Part shown: piece by piece, positions 23,297 to 34,959 of the stretch
Layout of the letters: each line of letters begins with the position of its first letter
How positions within the stretch are numbered: position 1 is the first letter of the stretch
Source of the DNA: Bigelowiella natans CCMP2755
Lineage: Eukaryota; Cercozoa; Chlorarachniophyceae
Reading direction: 5' to 3'
Assembly (NCBI GenBank): GCA_000320545.1
Contig: ADNK01001441.1
Coordinates: 1-37,637, forward strand
DNA length: 37,637 bases
The notes under the pieces: generated by a model
The model's database searches: none
What the model saw: only the letters and a program-made list of their open reading frames with translations
What the model was told of the DNA's origin: nothing
Made by a program: the position numbers and the translations under genes

Positions 23297-24046
23297 GCAA
23301 TCTGTCTTTCTATCACGTATGCGCGCGCATGTGTATGTGTTTGCATGTGCCCTGCTCCTTTGCGCACCTGTCCATTGACGTGTACAGTGACTTTCTTGTG
23401 GCGGGGTCTCAAGACCTGCCGCATGTAGGGATGGATTAGAATTTATAATTCGAATTATGGTGGCAGGTGACTCGACAGAGGACATATATCAACCGCAATA
23501 GAACCTCAGTAGTTGACAAATTGTTATCCTTTCTCTGTAACTCTCCCTCTTATCCCCCCCGCCCCCCCCCCCGCCCCCGAACCTCCATCTATCTCCACAT
23601 GCTCGCTCTTCCTCTCAGGCAACCTCTTATTTCTCAAACCCATCTCTTCACCTGAATTTTCCCGAAGCGGATGTGGAAGGGCGTGGTCGCAAACACGCCA
23701 TCGTGGTCCTTAGTCGCCACAATGTCGATCGCCCCACTCAAGGTTGCCTAAAGGTATACGTGATGCAATCAGCAGCGACATTTTTAGAGACCTGAAGGGG
23801 ACTTTGCAAGTTTTTTGCATCATAATTGTTGGAGTGACACTTCCAAGGGTGTGGTGGTGCTCCGATCACGTTCACGCCCATTTTCTCTTTCCAAAGAGAA
23901 AAGGAGAAAGATCACCACCATGATCGTCAGAAAAGGCCTCTTTCCGAACGCAAATGAGAAGGATCGACCCATACCCCCACCCCCACCTTGTTAATCTCTA
24001 GAGCATCCGAGACTGTCGACACCAACTGGCCGAACAAGTGTGTCAT
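13458..24046 (-). CDS. PAH1: Lipin / Mg2+-dependent phosphatidate phosphatase (PAP1), full gene
   Basis: It should dephosphorylate phosphatidate to diacylglycerol, at the ER or nuclear membrane, for storage lipid and phospholipid synthesis. Exons (minus): 24046-23987, 23747-23652, 23415-23368, 23199-22255, 22025 to about 21040, 20709-19659, 19191-18655, 18364-17808, 17503-17420, 17164-17084, perhaps 16799-16763, 16365-16262, 16002-15945, 15689-15533, 15224-15150, 14966-14880, 14535-14464, 14201-13458. The N-LIP part reads MTHLFGQLVSTVSDAL, ATLSGAIDIV, FHIRFGKIQ, VLRPRHKKVTVHVNGQ, LPMQLGKAGEAFFV. Mid-region motifs are YWQWGWGSLP and LLLDPNLYVREV. C-LIP has DIDGTITRSDILG (catalytic DxDxT), the split DW|SHPGIAQLL, YLTSRAIGQA, LIMSPDRL and GFGNRISD. 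The start ATG is the only one after an upstream in-frame TGA. Phases agree throughout, except between the exons at 22025 and 20709. Acidic, poly-Gly and poly-Ser inserts and a C-terminal extension of about 230 residues make it about twice the size of yeast Pah1 or animal lipins. Confidence 0.95.
13461..14130 (-). other. C-terminal low-complexity extension of lipin
   Basis: After MFPPSEAKSVLFVD the protein continues for about 230 residues rich in Ser, Asn, Asp and Lys, with many potential phosphorylation sites and a short FDELSFWSTPLPDVNDLL stretch. The reading ends in a stop at 13458-13460. Pah1 proteins of yeast end in an acidic tail used for recruitment by the Nem1-Spo7 phosphatase; whether this tail serves a similar role is inference. 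Confidence 0.7.
15230..15360. repeat. (GA)n and (TA)n tracts in a lipin intron
   Basis: G-run plus (GA)n at about 15237-15280 and (TA)n at 15320-15354. In the sense of the gene the (TC)n tract lies just before the acceptor of the exon starting at 15224 and can serve as its polypyrimidine tract. Confidence 0.9.
16046..16190. repeat. (CAA)n and (CA)n tracts in a lipin intron
   Basis: (CAA)n at about 16046-16076 and (CA)n at 16152-16186 lie in the intron that interrupts the DIDG|T catalytic motif. Confidence 0.9.
17185..17260. repeat. (CA)n-(GA)n compound microsatellite
   Basis: (CA)n at 17188-17206 is followed by a (GA)n tract to about 17258, in a lipin intron just before the acceptor of the exon starting at 17164 (sense orientation (TC)n-(TG)n). 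Confidence 0.9.
18440..18472. repeat. (GA)n tract in a lipin intron
   Basis: In gene sense this is (CT)n in the pyrimidine-rich region ahead of the acceptor at 18365. Confidence 0.9.
20757..20852. repeat. (GAC)n and (CA)n tracts
   Basis: Located in the region between the lipin exons starting at 22025 and 20709, where the splice phase is unresolved. A small exon may be hidden near here. Confidence 0.85.
22080..22120. repeat. (GATA)n-(GA)n tract
   Basis: A short GATA tetranucleotide run followed by GA repeats lies in the lipin intron between the exons ending at 22255 and starting at 22025. Confidence 0.9.
23199..24046 (-). other. N-LIP domain exons of lipin
   Basis: Three small exons (60, 96 and 48 nt, all phase 0) plus the start of a fourth rebuild the N-LIP domain with no gaps against animal, plant and yeast lipins. 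The Gly of LGKAGEAFFV corresponds to the conserved Gly mutated in the mouse fld2J allele (established knowledge), and it is retained. Donors are AACAAG|gtgggg, ATTCAG|gtgaag and GGACAG|gtgcgc. Confidence 0.93.
23257..23290. repeat. (CT)n tract in a lipin intron
   Basis: About 16 CT units lie between the third and fourth lipin exons. In gene sense it is (GA)n, so here it cannot serve as a polypyrimidine tract. Confidence 0.9.
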
Positions 24047-26551
24047 CGTCACCAACGCTCAACCACCAGAAAAGGCTGATAAAGGGACGACGACGTGTGG
24101 ATGACAGAGTAGTGAGCGTCCCTCGCGTCTCCTTCCCCCTCCCAACGCACAGGGGGATGAGCTTGTTCACAGCAGTCAATGGCACGTGCCCCGACAAATT
24201 TTTATTTTATTTTTTCATCCGGTTTATTTCGCGTCTTTTTTGCCTTGCAAGGCTTTCGGAATATACGACATCGCTCCGGCCATGTCGCGAAGGAGAAACT
24301 GAATCTTCAACCCGGGAGAAGCACTGACGGAAAATGTGCTCCTTTCCGCTCTCCGGCCGTCTGCGTTTTATTACAGGAGAACCACAGTTCCGAGGCTGAG
24401 GGGATTTTCTCTGAATTGGATGCGGCTGTCTTTCAGCGACAAGGACTTCAGATGTCTCCAGCTCAAAAACCATCTGGGCCGATTATTCGATGGGGGACAG
24501 CCGCAAGGGTTTGATGATGCGATGATCACCGGCTAATCGCTGCTCCCCCCCTCCCCCCTCCCCTCCTTTTCTGACCAATGAATTTTCGATAATATTTGAT
24601 ACATTTTGCCTGCATAGCCTGCTAAAATGCCAATGTTCCTCATTGCCTCACGGCCAACAACTTCGCTTCTGTCAGCCCTGCCTGATAGAAGAATTCAACG
24701 GGCGAGATCAGAGTGTGTGTTTGTGTGTGTATGTGTGTGTGCGCGCGCGTGATTAACCCTATTGCTGCGTACAGGGTCGGGTTCTGGGAAGGTTAGGAGC
24801 ATCGAAGAAGGAATCGAGAAGAAAATCCAGCTAGAGAATCAGCTTTACCTGAAAACGAAGCAGCATCGATGCCATCCGAGGTGTTGAGAAAAATGCAAAA
24901 TGCTTAGACATAATGCATTCACATGAATATCTTTTCTCCCCGTGGATGATACCCACATCGTAATGGTAGGCTCAAGGACGTGCTGTGTAGTATCTGCAGA
25001 TATAGTATTGACCCCATCGACACCTTGTCCAATTATGGAAAGTGCATAATGAGCAAAAAGGGGTGACTGATAATAGAAAGAAATCATGATGTATATAATT
25101 TCGCACGTAGTATTCTCATTATTGTTTTCGAAACTACACATAAGAAAAACACAAATACACACACACATACACACACACACACCTTTAATATAATATGTGT
25201 GGAGCGACCTTACGATCGTCTTTCTTTTCCACAAGACCTTGCTGTGTTGCCACGTGCTGTATATTCACGTCAACAATCTTCTGATATACATCTTCCTCAG
25301 TGAAGAGCCGACGACTCCATTCTTCTACTACAACCCTGGTACGTGTTAATGAATACCTAGAATGAAAGCATGAAATCCATCTCCATCAAGATACTATTGC
25401 GTATATCACGTACACCTCCGTCAACACCGCAGTAACATAGAAGTGCAACTCGAAATATTAATGCTCACCCATCCATAATCAGAGGCCGACAAACAGGAAC
25501 AGTGTATGGAAAGCAGGGGCTTGTTCAAGTATATGCCGGCAAATTCGAGCCCTCGGGTCCCTCGGCGGCCATAAATGAGTGATAGCATTAATCCAGAACC
25601 GGAAGGATCTAGATAGGTCCGACTGTGTTTGTGTTGGAGTTACTGTTACTGCTTGCTGTCGATCTGCTCATTATTTTAGTACTGAAGCTGAAGTCGACAA
25701 ATGCTGTTGCCCAGTCTAGCAGTGTGGTATGTTTACGTACGTCGTGTCTAGCGTGTGTGAATGTTTAATTGTGTGCGCACGAAGCTGCTAGAACAATGCT
25801 ATGTCATGGCTTTCTACTTCTCTAGTGCTACCGATGCGACCAACCACATAAGCGCGCGCGTCCGTTGTGGTGGCGATGAAAGTAATGAGTATCCAATTGT
25901 AGCGCCTGATTGTAGAAATACAAGTGCCATGCGTTCTTCGATAATACTCTTCCTTTAGATTCACGCAAAAGATTGATAAACATATCGCGTAGTGCACATG
26001 ATCACAGATTAATGAAGTATATATGCTGCACGACGCCATGTCGCTCATATATGCTATACCAAATCGCCTACGTTTGGTATTGGCAGCTAAATAAGCATAT
26101 CATTGCGCGTCCTGTGCTGATATCTTATCACTAGACTAGTCCATGCATGTTTATTACTCGTATGACATTCATTAACTGCGCTAAAATCTAGAAACTTCGA
26201 AGCTTCCTTATTTTTATTTAAATGCAAATTTAGGATAGATTTGTACAATTTTAAAACAATGCCATATAAGTACAATGACGACAGTAACCGCTACGTAAAA
26301 TAGTATTCAACAAAGAAGGAATGCCCGATCTCACAACGCCATGCTAGCATGTCACACAGTATTATCCTCCGTATACCACCCTAGCAACTGTGTAGTTTAC
26401 AGCCTGAGGCCTTCAGAAATTTCGTAGAGTTACTATCCTTGCCTTGCGCGTGTAGTGACTTTTTTATTGTTCGTTCGTGATAGTGTTGCATGCAGATCAA
26501 AGTTATGCTCTTTAGCCAGGGACGAGCTGGAATGGCTGGTGCAAAAAAACC
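24047..26551. other. Intergenic region upstream of lipin
   Basis: The lipin promoter and 5' UTR should lie in its left part. A GT/GCGC-alternating tract sits at about 24712-24750 and a (CA)n-like tract at 25153-25182. Short open frames in 24179-24540 and 24845-25234 have no family similarity and no coherent splice partners. The right half (25240-26450) is AT-richer and featureless to my reading. Confidence 0.5.
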
Positions 26552-28565
26552 CTAATTTTGAATGCAGGGCCAGCGTGGTGTCATTCGTTTGTACGAGTAG
26601 TATTGGAAGACAGTGGCAAGAACTATCAACAGCCAGAAATCGACCAAAGCATCGAGAGGGTGGTAGCGGTCGGAAGCATCATCAACTGCATCGGAATACC
26701 GGCCTCCTTGAGATAGATTAGTCACCACTGAAAATACGAGCCCGAAGAATGTTAGGGTGCACGCCACAGGGATGATGCACAAAAGCCACGTCAAACGCTG
26801 GTGAAGCTCCTGGGCCGAATTCTCTCTTCTCTTTTCCGCTTCGGACTGATACTTATTACTTCTCACCTTCGTCTTACTTTGAATAGAGCCTAGCATCTTG
26901 TCGTGGCTTTTCATTAGCACGAAGGAACCTGATTTTGCCTCCAGAGAGGTCTGTTGGGGGGGTGCGAGCGACGCTGCGGCAGCAATATGCGATCCGTCCT
27001 TTTCGAAAATCTCGTCCTCATCCTCCTTTTCCTGCTCATCCTCTCCTTTCCTTTGAGGCCCCAGACCGTCTTTACTTTGCGTTTTCTGTTTCGGCGCCCT
27101 TCCTTCCTCAGCTGCTCCTTCTCCCGTCTCCCTTGGCGTGAACAGGTTCGGATGCATCGCCTCAAAAACCCTGCGGAGGCGAGCCAGAGAGTCGACCACC
27201 ACAACCGCGATGAACAGATTTGCAAGCGCACTGGCCATGTGGCGAATAGACGCGACAGCCAACGAATCCAACACAAGGGCCGCGCACACCTACAACGTTG
27301 GCGAGTGGTGGGTTAAGGGAACGGCGGTTTCCACAGTGCGTGGCACGGTGCTTCCCATAGTTCTGCTACCGATTATCCTCCTCGCTGATCATCGTCATCA
27401 TCTTCATCATTATAATTCATCATTATCACAAGCTATCAGGGTGTAGATCCAGAAATGATTTCCCTCGAAAATGAAACCCCTAATGTGACTAGATTATTAC
27501 CGAGGACATTTGGACTGAAATAATTAACCCAACCATTATCGTGAAGGCATATTTCATGCCCTTAGGCAATGTGTCCGAGAGCTTTGCCGCGGCATGATTT
27601 ACTACTCTGAGTAAGTGGCGGTTAGCAGTTATAAAGTTGGACGGTGAATATAACTCTTTATCCCCTCCCTCCCCCCATCCCCCCCCTCTCTCTCTCTCTC
27701 ACTATCTCTGTTTCTTTCTCTCTTCCTTCCTCTCTTCTTCCCCAGGGTGCGTCGATCGTCACATATGGGAATGCTTGAATAGCTAGTTATGTGCGGTGTA
27801 TATTACAGATTGACTGACACTAATTACTTACAGCATATTGTAGCAGATAAAGAGGGCGTTGATTAGTAGGAGAAGCTATAGTTTGGTAATAATCAGCACA
27901 AGTACGTTCTTTCACAATTTATCGACATCATACATGGCTCAAAGCTTGCAGAATGATGAATTGTTGCCATCCTGAGAATCAGACATCGAGGTAAGATGTA
28001 TCAAGGCATTTACCATGGAGGTATGATGATGACAGTTGTTTTTTGAGTACCAAAATAATTCGGCTCGTGTGCACCCTGAAATAAACCCAACAACTACACT
28101 CAGAATCGTGTAAATCATCATTATATTATCTCCTTCTCTACCAGATTGAAAAAGAAGAGAACCATGGCAGTCGCGCAATTCAGCCTAGGGGAAGAGAGAA
28201 AATGTCAATATACACGTGCATAACCCTCCTTTTACGCACCAGTGAAGCCTTTTAGTGACAGGGTTATCGCATTTGGTGAAGATTTGGAGGACGTTGAAAA
28301 CCTGAGTTTCAATAACGCAATAGCATACACGAGAGAGAGAAAGACAGAAAAAAAGAAGGGAAATAAATTAGGGATGGGGGATGGGACATAATGCTTCAGC
28401 GTCGGATACAACTCTTTTTTTTTATCTTCGTATGAAGAGCCAGATAAAACAATTGTGATGGATATTTCTAATGCCATGAAGAAGAGGATGTCACTAAAGA
28501 TGGGTCTCTGGCTCTTGGATATAGTTATAAAACAGAAATTTTGAAAATCCAGGGTTTTGTGGCAC
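26552..28565 (-). CDS. Unrecognised multi-pass membrane protein
   Basis: I do not recognise the family. Exons (minus): 28565-28388, 28301-28240, 28184-28142, 28075-28014, possibly 27971 to about 27930, 27875-27832, 27606-27501, 27289-26552. Phases agree at each junction except around the 27971 exon. Hydrophobic segments in order: IFSDILFFMALEISITIVL, LNCATAMVLFFFNL, a possible TVIIIPPW, LLLLINALFICYNML, AFTIMVGLIISVQM, a long segment through ANLFIAVVVVDSL, LTWLLCIIPVACTLTFFGLV and FWLLIVLATVFQYYSYK, giving seven or eight spans. A charged loop of about 120 residues, rich in Lys, Glu and Asp, lies before the last two spans and is probably cytoplasmic. The stop at 26552-26554 follows soon after the last span. 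The N-terminus is missing: the first listed exon opens with an acceptor, so at least one more exon lies to the right. A receptor or transporter role is equally possible. Confidence 0.65.
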
Positions 28566-29088
28566 CTGCATGAGACCAATGATCGAGAGCCTCACCGAAT
28601 CTGCCACACACACGGCACAAACTCATACATCCCCACCACCAGCATAATTCAGGGTGATAGGACTTAAATCGAGGGGGTATCTATTGACCTGAGTTCAGCC
28701 ACCCGGAGGACATGGTAAGGGATTGGGTGCTTCGTTTCGGGTGAGGGGTGGGAAACCAACAAGAAAGAAAAAGACCAAAGTCAAAATGAGTGCAGTGCGC
28801 GCTCTCGGAGATTGGGTGATGAGGCATCCCCAACGAAACCTCAGAAACCCTAGGAAACCCTAGGAAACCCTAGGATTCCTACCCTGCGACAAGCCGAAGG
28901 ATTTGTACCAGAGACTCTCCGAGAGCCTCCGTTGACCCGAATTGGAATAATCTCGGGTTGTTATATGTCGATAAAGTTGGATGTCGCTCTGCATAGATGG
29001 AGGGCAATTCCTTCTGTCCCCGACACCGGAAGTTCCCCGCCGAATCACCCACCATCCAGCCCGGGCTGCAAGCGGCGGCCAGCAAGCA
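28566..29088. promoter_or_regulatory. Divergent intergenic region with telo-box-like decamer repeat
   Basis: It lies between the minus-strand membrane protein and the plus-strand delta-tubulin start. It contains three tandem AAACCCTAGG units at 28845-28874. AAACCCTA is the core of the plant telo box, a promoter element (established for plants; its use here is inference). The first exon or exons of the membrane protein are probably also in this interval, so the true promoter may be shorter. Confidence 0.4.
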
Positions 29089-29183
29089 ATGAGCGTGGTC
29101 ACGATCCAAATGGGTGCGTGGAAGCCAACCCTTTCTCTTCTTCCTTCGTTCTAACACTGGAATGTGTGACAGAGGGAGGGAGG

Positions 29184-29222
<39 letters not shown>

Positions 29223-29528
29223 CCCGATGATGGAAGATCGCTCGAATCGCTCTCCATGAGCGCCTCACCGAAAAAGGCGACGAGCTGGCGAATTCTCCAT
29301 CGTGTGCCTTGGTTATCCCTATTTTTCTTCTTATCCTCTCTTTTCCCTCCCCCAACTACTTCCCAGGGCAGTGTGGAAATCAAGTCGGAGGCGAGTTCTT
29401 TTCCTGTAATATAGGGCATTCACACACACACACACACACAAACAAACACACACAAACACACACGAGCGAGAGAGAGATAGAGCGAGATAAAGCGAGATAC
29501 AGAGAGCTGAGAGAGAGGCAGAGAGAGC

Positions 29529-29575
<47 letters not shown>

Positions 29576-30980
29576 TTTGTATCCACTTGTGGTATATGCG
29601 AGATGGAATAGATTTCAAACCGACGCACACAAAATTTCGACAATCCCCTCCATCTCCGACACCCTCAACGTCGCCGTCGTTGTCATCACTCTCACCATGA
29701 CTGCTTTCTCAGGCATGGGGAGTGAGTGTCCGGCTAGCTTCTTCCGTCAAAGAGACGATTCGAAGCGACGCGGGAGAAAAACCTCTGTATTTTTAAGTGT
29801 AACCATCGCCAACCACTCCCCGCGTATGCTGCACATTTATCGCTTACAATGATCTCTGCTACAGCAGGCGGGTGCAGCAAGTGCCTCTCATGTAGCCCGA
29901 GCGATTCTGATCGACATGGAGCCGAAGGCCATCAATTCCACAATCACCAGAGCGTCAGCGGAAAACACGGCGAGGAGGAAGAACAAAAGAAGGGAACCCG
30001 TATCCTCCTCCTCCTCCTCCTCCTCCTCCTCCTCCTCCTCTTCGTCCGCACCGACAAGAAGCGGGTAGTCCTCATGTGTTTGGTAAAAAGGCGATGCATC
30101 TTCTTCTCGTCTCCTTCTCCTGCTTGTGTTTGTGACGGCTCAACCGCTTCAGTTCGCAAGCTACAATGCTGTTGCCATCATCGGTTGTTCTGCTGCGTGT
30201 GCGTATGTGCGCGCGCGCGTTTGTGCTTGTGTAGGTGGTGCTTCGACAAAGATGCCGCCTATTGGAAGCATTCAGGATCGGCCAACAACTGGTCGTATGG
30301 GTAATAAATTGCATGCAGAGGACAATTCTAACCGCTACTAACAACGGCGATGATGATAATGATGATGATGATGATGACGATGCGGAGACAGTGAGAAAAC
30401 CGCAACATTGTTGGTTCACAGAAATACATGTTGAATAACAGTAGAAGAAGTAGTAGTGGTAGTGCTAGTAGCGTGGTTCTGGGTGAGGAAACGAAGACTT
30501 TCATAGATAAACGGTCGCACCCTTTTTTGTGTTGTGTTGTGTGTGTGTGTGTGTGTGTGTGCGTGTGGGATGTCCACATACAAAGCTACGCGGTGCATGG
30601 CCCCTCCTCGTGCGATGCAATATTGGAATTAGCAAGGAAGCAAGTGAGTGTGTTGGTGGTGGTGCTGCTGCTGTCAAATGTTGCTTTCTACGTCTACATG
30701 TACTCGTCCTTCATTTCATTCTCCTTCGCTCCTTCCCTCCCTCCCCTTTCCCCCCCCCCCCCCCCGTCTCTCTCTCCACGAATATAACGTTTGCGGCTAG
30801 CATGAGTGCGAGTTCCGTTTTGGATGAAATTGAGGAATTGGAAGTGATTATGATGATGATGATGGTGGTGGTGGTGGTGGTAACGATGATATCCCAATAA
30901 CAACACACACAGGTGGAGCACTGTGACCACTTCAGCGGATTTTTTATCCTTAGCAGCCTTGCCGGAGGTTGATTACAGAC

Positions 30981-31035
<55 letters not shown>

Positions 31036-31141
31036 TACACACAACTGTAAGAGGAGTGCTGAATACACGAGCAACATTCTGCGTGATAATCGTCGTCCAT
31101 CATATTGTATTGTCGGAATTGTCGTCGTCGTCGTCGTCGTC

Positions 31142-31172
<31 letters not shown>

Positions 31173-31373
31173 TTTTCTCCTCAGGCACCGGCTCTGGTGT
31201 TGGCGCTTTCGTGACAGAGTTGATGCGAGATAACTATCCCAAAGCGAACCTCCTCAACCAGGTCGTTCATCATCGAGCGACTAACGACACTTGCACTCTA
31301 AGCTTTTCTAATGTTATCTCCTCCTCGTGATACGGGGGGGTTACCCTCTCTTCTACCGTCATGATTCTTTCCC

Positions 31374-31421
<48 letters not shown>

Positions 31422-31617
31422 TATATTATAGATGCTCATCATCACCATTATATTGCATTTTAGGTAGTGTGGCCGTATGATTCTGGAGACGTCATTGTAA
31501 TACTAACGCTAGGAAGGAGTTATATTGTATTATATTACCATGCCGTGAGAGTGATATGCATGCAACGACCTAATGTACTCTCCTTCATCATCGTGGATGT
31601 CATCATCATCATCATCA

Positions 31618-31653
<36 letters not shown>

Positions 31654-33185
31654 TCATCATTGCTTCCTCTCTCTCCAGGTGCAAGGCTATAACTCCATTC
31701 TCACCATGAGCCATCTGCTGAGGGTCTGCTTCGCGTTGATGACTGTTATCACTATGATATTACATTTTATTACATAGTCGTCGTACGAGACGTGATGCGA
31801 ACACATGTGCGTCCACTGCCATGTCCTCTTGCGTGTACATATTTATGCATTATGCATGGAAGTGGTGCTCTCCTTTGCGTGCGGGCTGCGTGGCCATCAT
31901 CGTCATCAACATCACCGTCATCATCGTCATCATCATCACCATCGTTATCATCATCATCATCACTATCATCACTATCATCACTACCACCATCCTCCTGTTG
32001 TGACGCATATCAGGAATCCGATGGGATCGTCTACTTCCTCAACGACCAGGTGCCTGGAAAGCAGAAGAGGAAGAAGAAGAAGAAGAAGAAGAAGAAGAAG
32101 AAGGACAACAACAACAACAACAACAACAAGAGAAAAAATGGGAGAAATGTATCCAGCACGGAGGAAGCATGTTCCCTCACCATATACAGACGCACATCGC
32201 ACGCACACAGCAGGCTGAGTCGCGTCGCAGTCGGCAACCATATCAAATCATATAAGTTCTTCTGAACAGGGGGGGCGGAGGGGGGGAAGGATTGAACGCA
32301 TGAAGCAAAAAGCGCTCCTGTGTTGCTTTGGGTCTTGTCACAACTTGGAAAAAATATGATCGATATTTCGCAGTGAATTACTTGCCGGACTTTTTCACAC
32401 GGTGGCTCCCCATATCCACGATGTCATTCCCAATCCCCCTCCTCTCCCCCCTCCTCCTTTTCCTCCTCTTTCCGTCACAACAGCTGAATGAAACGGTCAA
32501 GGTGCTCGAAAACAAGAAAAGCCCTTCCTTCACAGGTAGCTACTGCTACGAATACCCACCACTGACGACGATGATCATGATGAGGATGAGGAGGACTGTC
32601 GCGAAAAGTGCCGCACACCAAGCTGAATTCACTCTCCCTCCCCCCCCCCCCCCACCCCCTTCCCTCATCACTCGCCTGCTACTGCTAATAACCGAAGATA
32701 TGAATCGTGTCATCGCCCGAGCCATGGCGTCGGTGCTCCTTCCTGCAACCAACGCGGTGAGTCGTCTATCGGCCAGTCTCTTTGATGTCCACTACTATCA
32801 CAACTCGCACAACACCGTGTCTAATTTCCCCCAAAACAGGAGCAGCAGCAGCAGAAGATTGAAGTGAATATCACGATGTTTATTATAGGAGGACGGACGG
32901 TCCGTGCAATTCTCAGAGAGCGTCACGCATCTATTCTCTCACCCTGGGTACTACAGAAACGGGAGGGAAGGGGGGGGGGGGGGAGAGAGAGAGAGAGAAA
33001 GAGAGAGAAAAAAGGGCACATGAGAGTCGGTATGGTGAAGCACAAAGATTTGTGAGCATTGTTCTTCTAAATTGACTCTTAACGTTAGATACAAGTTCTC
33101 CACCATACGGAGGATTCCGCAGGTAGGCGACCCTCTTGCTATTATCGAGAATTAATACGCAGAAATCACACGCACACACAAAAAT

Positions 33186-33228
<43 letters not shown>

Positions 33229-33839
33229 AAGAGAGAAGACCATATTGTAGTCAACCTTATCACCACTATTTTCTAATTCTCATTATCATCATCATCTTTC
33301 AGGCTCCTAGCAGCTCGAAGCCATTCAATTCAAACACATGGAAGTAAGTAATCCTGTAACGAAAGAAAGAGACCACAGAGCCACTACTTACTAATTATCT
33401 CATCATTTTCCATCGTTGTCATCACCCGCACAAAATCCTCTGCTCATTGATGGGATCGACTTACCCCCTCCCCCTTCTCCTAGTTACCTGATGAAGCACC
33501 TCCAGCAGATGCAGATCGCTGATGGATTTATGGAGGAGAAAATCAATTGGAGAATTCGTCTTAAGAGCACCCACAGCCACCACCAGCAACACGGTGATCC
33601 CCCCCCCCCCCCACCCACTCCGCCTCTTCCTTCTCGTCCACTTTTATCCACCACCACCGCTGCTGCTATTGCTACAACAACTACTGCTACTACAACTACT
33701 ACTACTGCACCACTAATGTTGTGGATCGATCACCGTAACTCAAAGTCGATGCGACGACTACTCACAAGACACTCATCGCTGAAAAGGCTGATGATCTAGG
33801 CTGTATTTGTGCGGATGTTTTGTGTTGTAATGTTTAGTG

Positions 33840-33881
<42 letters not shown>

Positions 33882-33958
33882 CTGTAATAATACCTAATGT
33901 TCGTAGGCTCGAGGATCAACAGAGCTGTGGCCGCCATTGTTTGCTTACGAGGTGAGAA

Positions 33959-34003
<45 letters not shown>

Positions 34004-34928
34004 CATCTTATACCTAATCTTCCAATCCAACCTACTCCTCTCCTGCTGCTGCTCAATCGGCACTTTCATACACGAAAAAGGCAAAGATTCGCTATCAGCC
34101 GGCCTTAAAGAACCGTTCTTCACCTCTCCAGACATGTATCCGAGGTGCTGGAAATGCCTTCTTCCCTACCCCCCTCCCCTTTTGTTCATTGATGTCTTTG
34201 GTAGGTATTCCTTGCGTAATCCCCATGCCGTTTCTCATTCTATTTCTTCTTCTTCCCCATCATCGTGATTACCTTCATCAATCGTCACGCAACACATCAT
34301 ATTATCGATCGCCTCAGATGGTCCTTCGATCCTTTATGGAAGACGTACAGCCGCGTAAGTGCAATAGCGATGGGGAGATGGGGTGGGGGTGGGGGGGGGG
34401 GATAGATCAATTCTAACCAATCTCCTCCTCCTCCATCCTCCTCCTTCTCATCACCATCTTCTCCATGAAAATCATGCATGCCCATCATCATCCTCCCTCC
34501 TCCTACACAGAGCTGCTTCGACTCAAATGAACGCACAGCAGCTATTTGGAGGTAGTCGGGCGGCAGTGGCAGTAGCAGCAGCAGTAGCAGCAGCAGTAGT
34601 AGCAGTATATTCTCTTGTGTGTCTCCAGTTGGTGCTGCTGCCTGCAAAAAGAAGAAGAAAACGATTTCCGCAGAGCAGCGTTGTTTCATTGCTCCCTGAC
34701 GAAATCAATGATTCTCTCTTGCCTATAGCTCTCAGCAGTAGTAGTAATAGTGAGAGGAGGAATATATGATAGTGTTGTAGTAGTAGTAGTAGTAGCAGCA
34801 GCAGCAGTAGTAGCAGCCTATATATCTTCTTTGATTTTCTTTGAGCTTTTTGTTTCCCTGATCTAGCAATAGCGGGTCTATTGTAGCGCCCCTGGAGTCG
34901 GTGGTGGCCAAAGCCTGGAATAAGTTGA

Positions 34929-34959
<31 letters not shown>

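Noticed and set aside
28845-28874. True telomere or chromosome end
   Set aside because: Only three decamers, flanked on both sides by ordinary genic DNA.
31898-32130. CRISPR-like or tandem functional array
   Set aside because: The repeats are simple trinucleotide microsatellites without spacers, in a eukaryotic intron.
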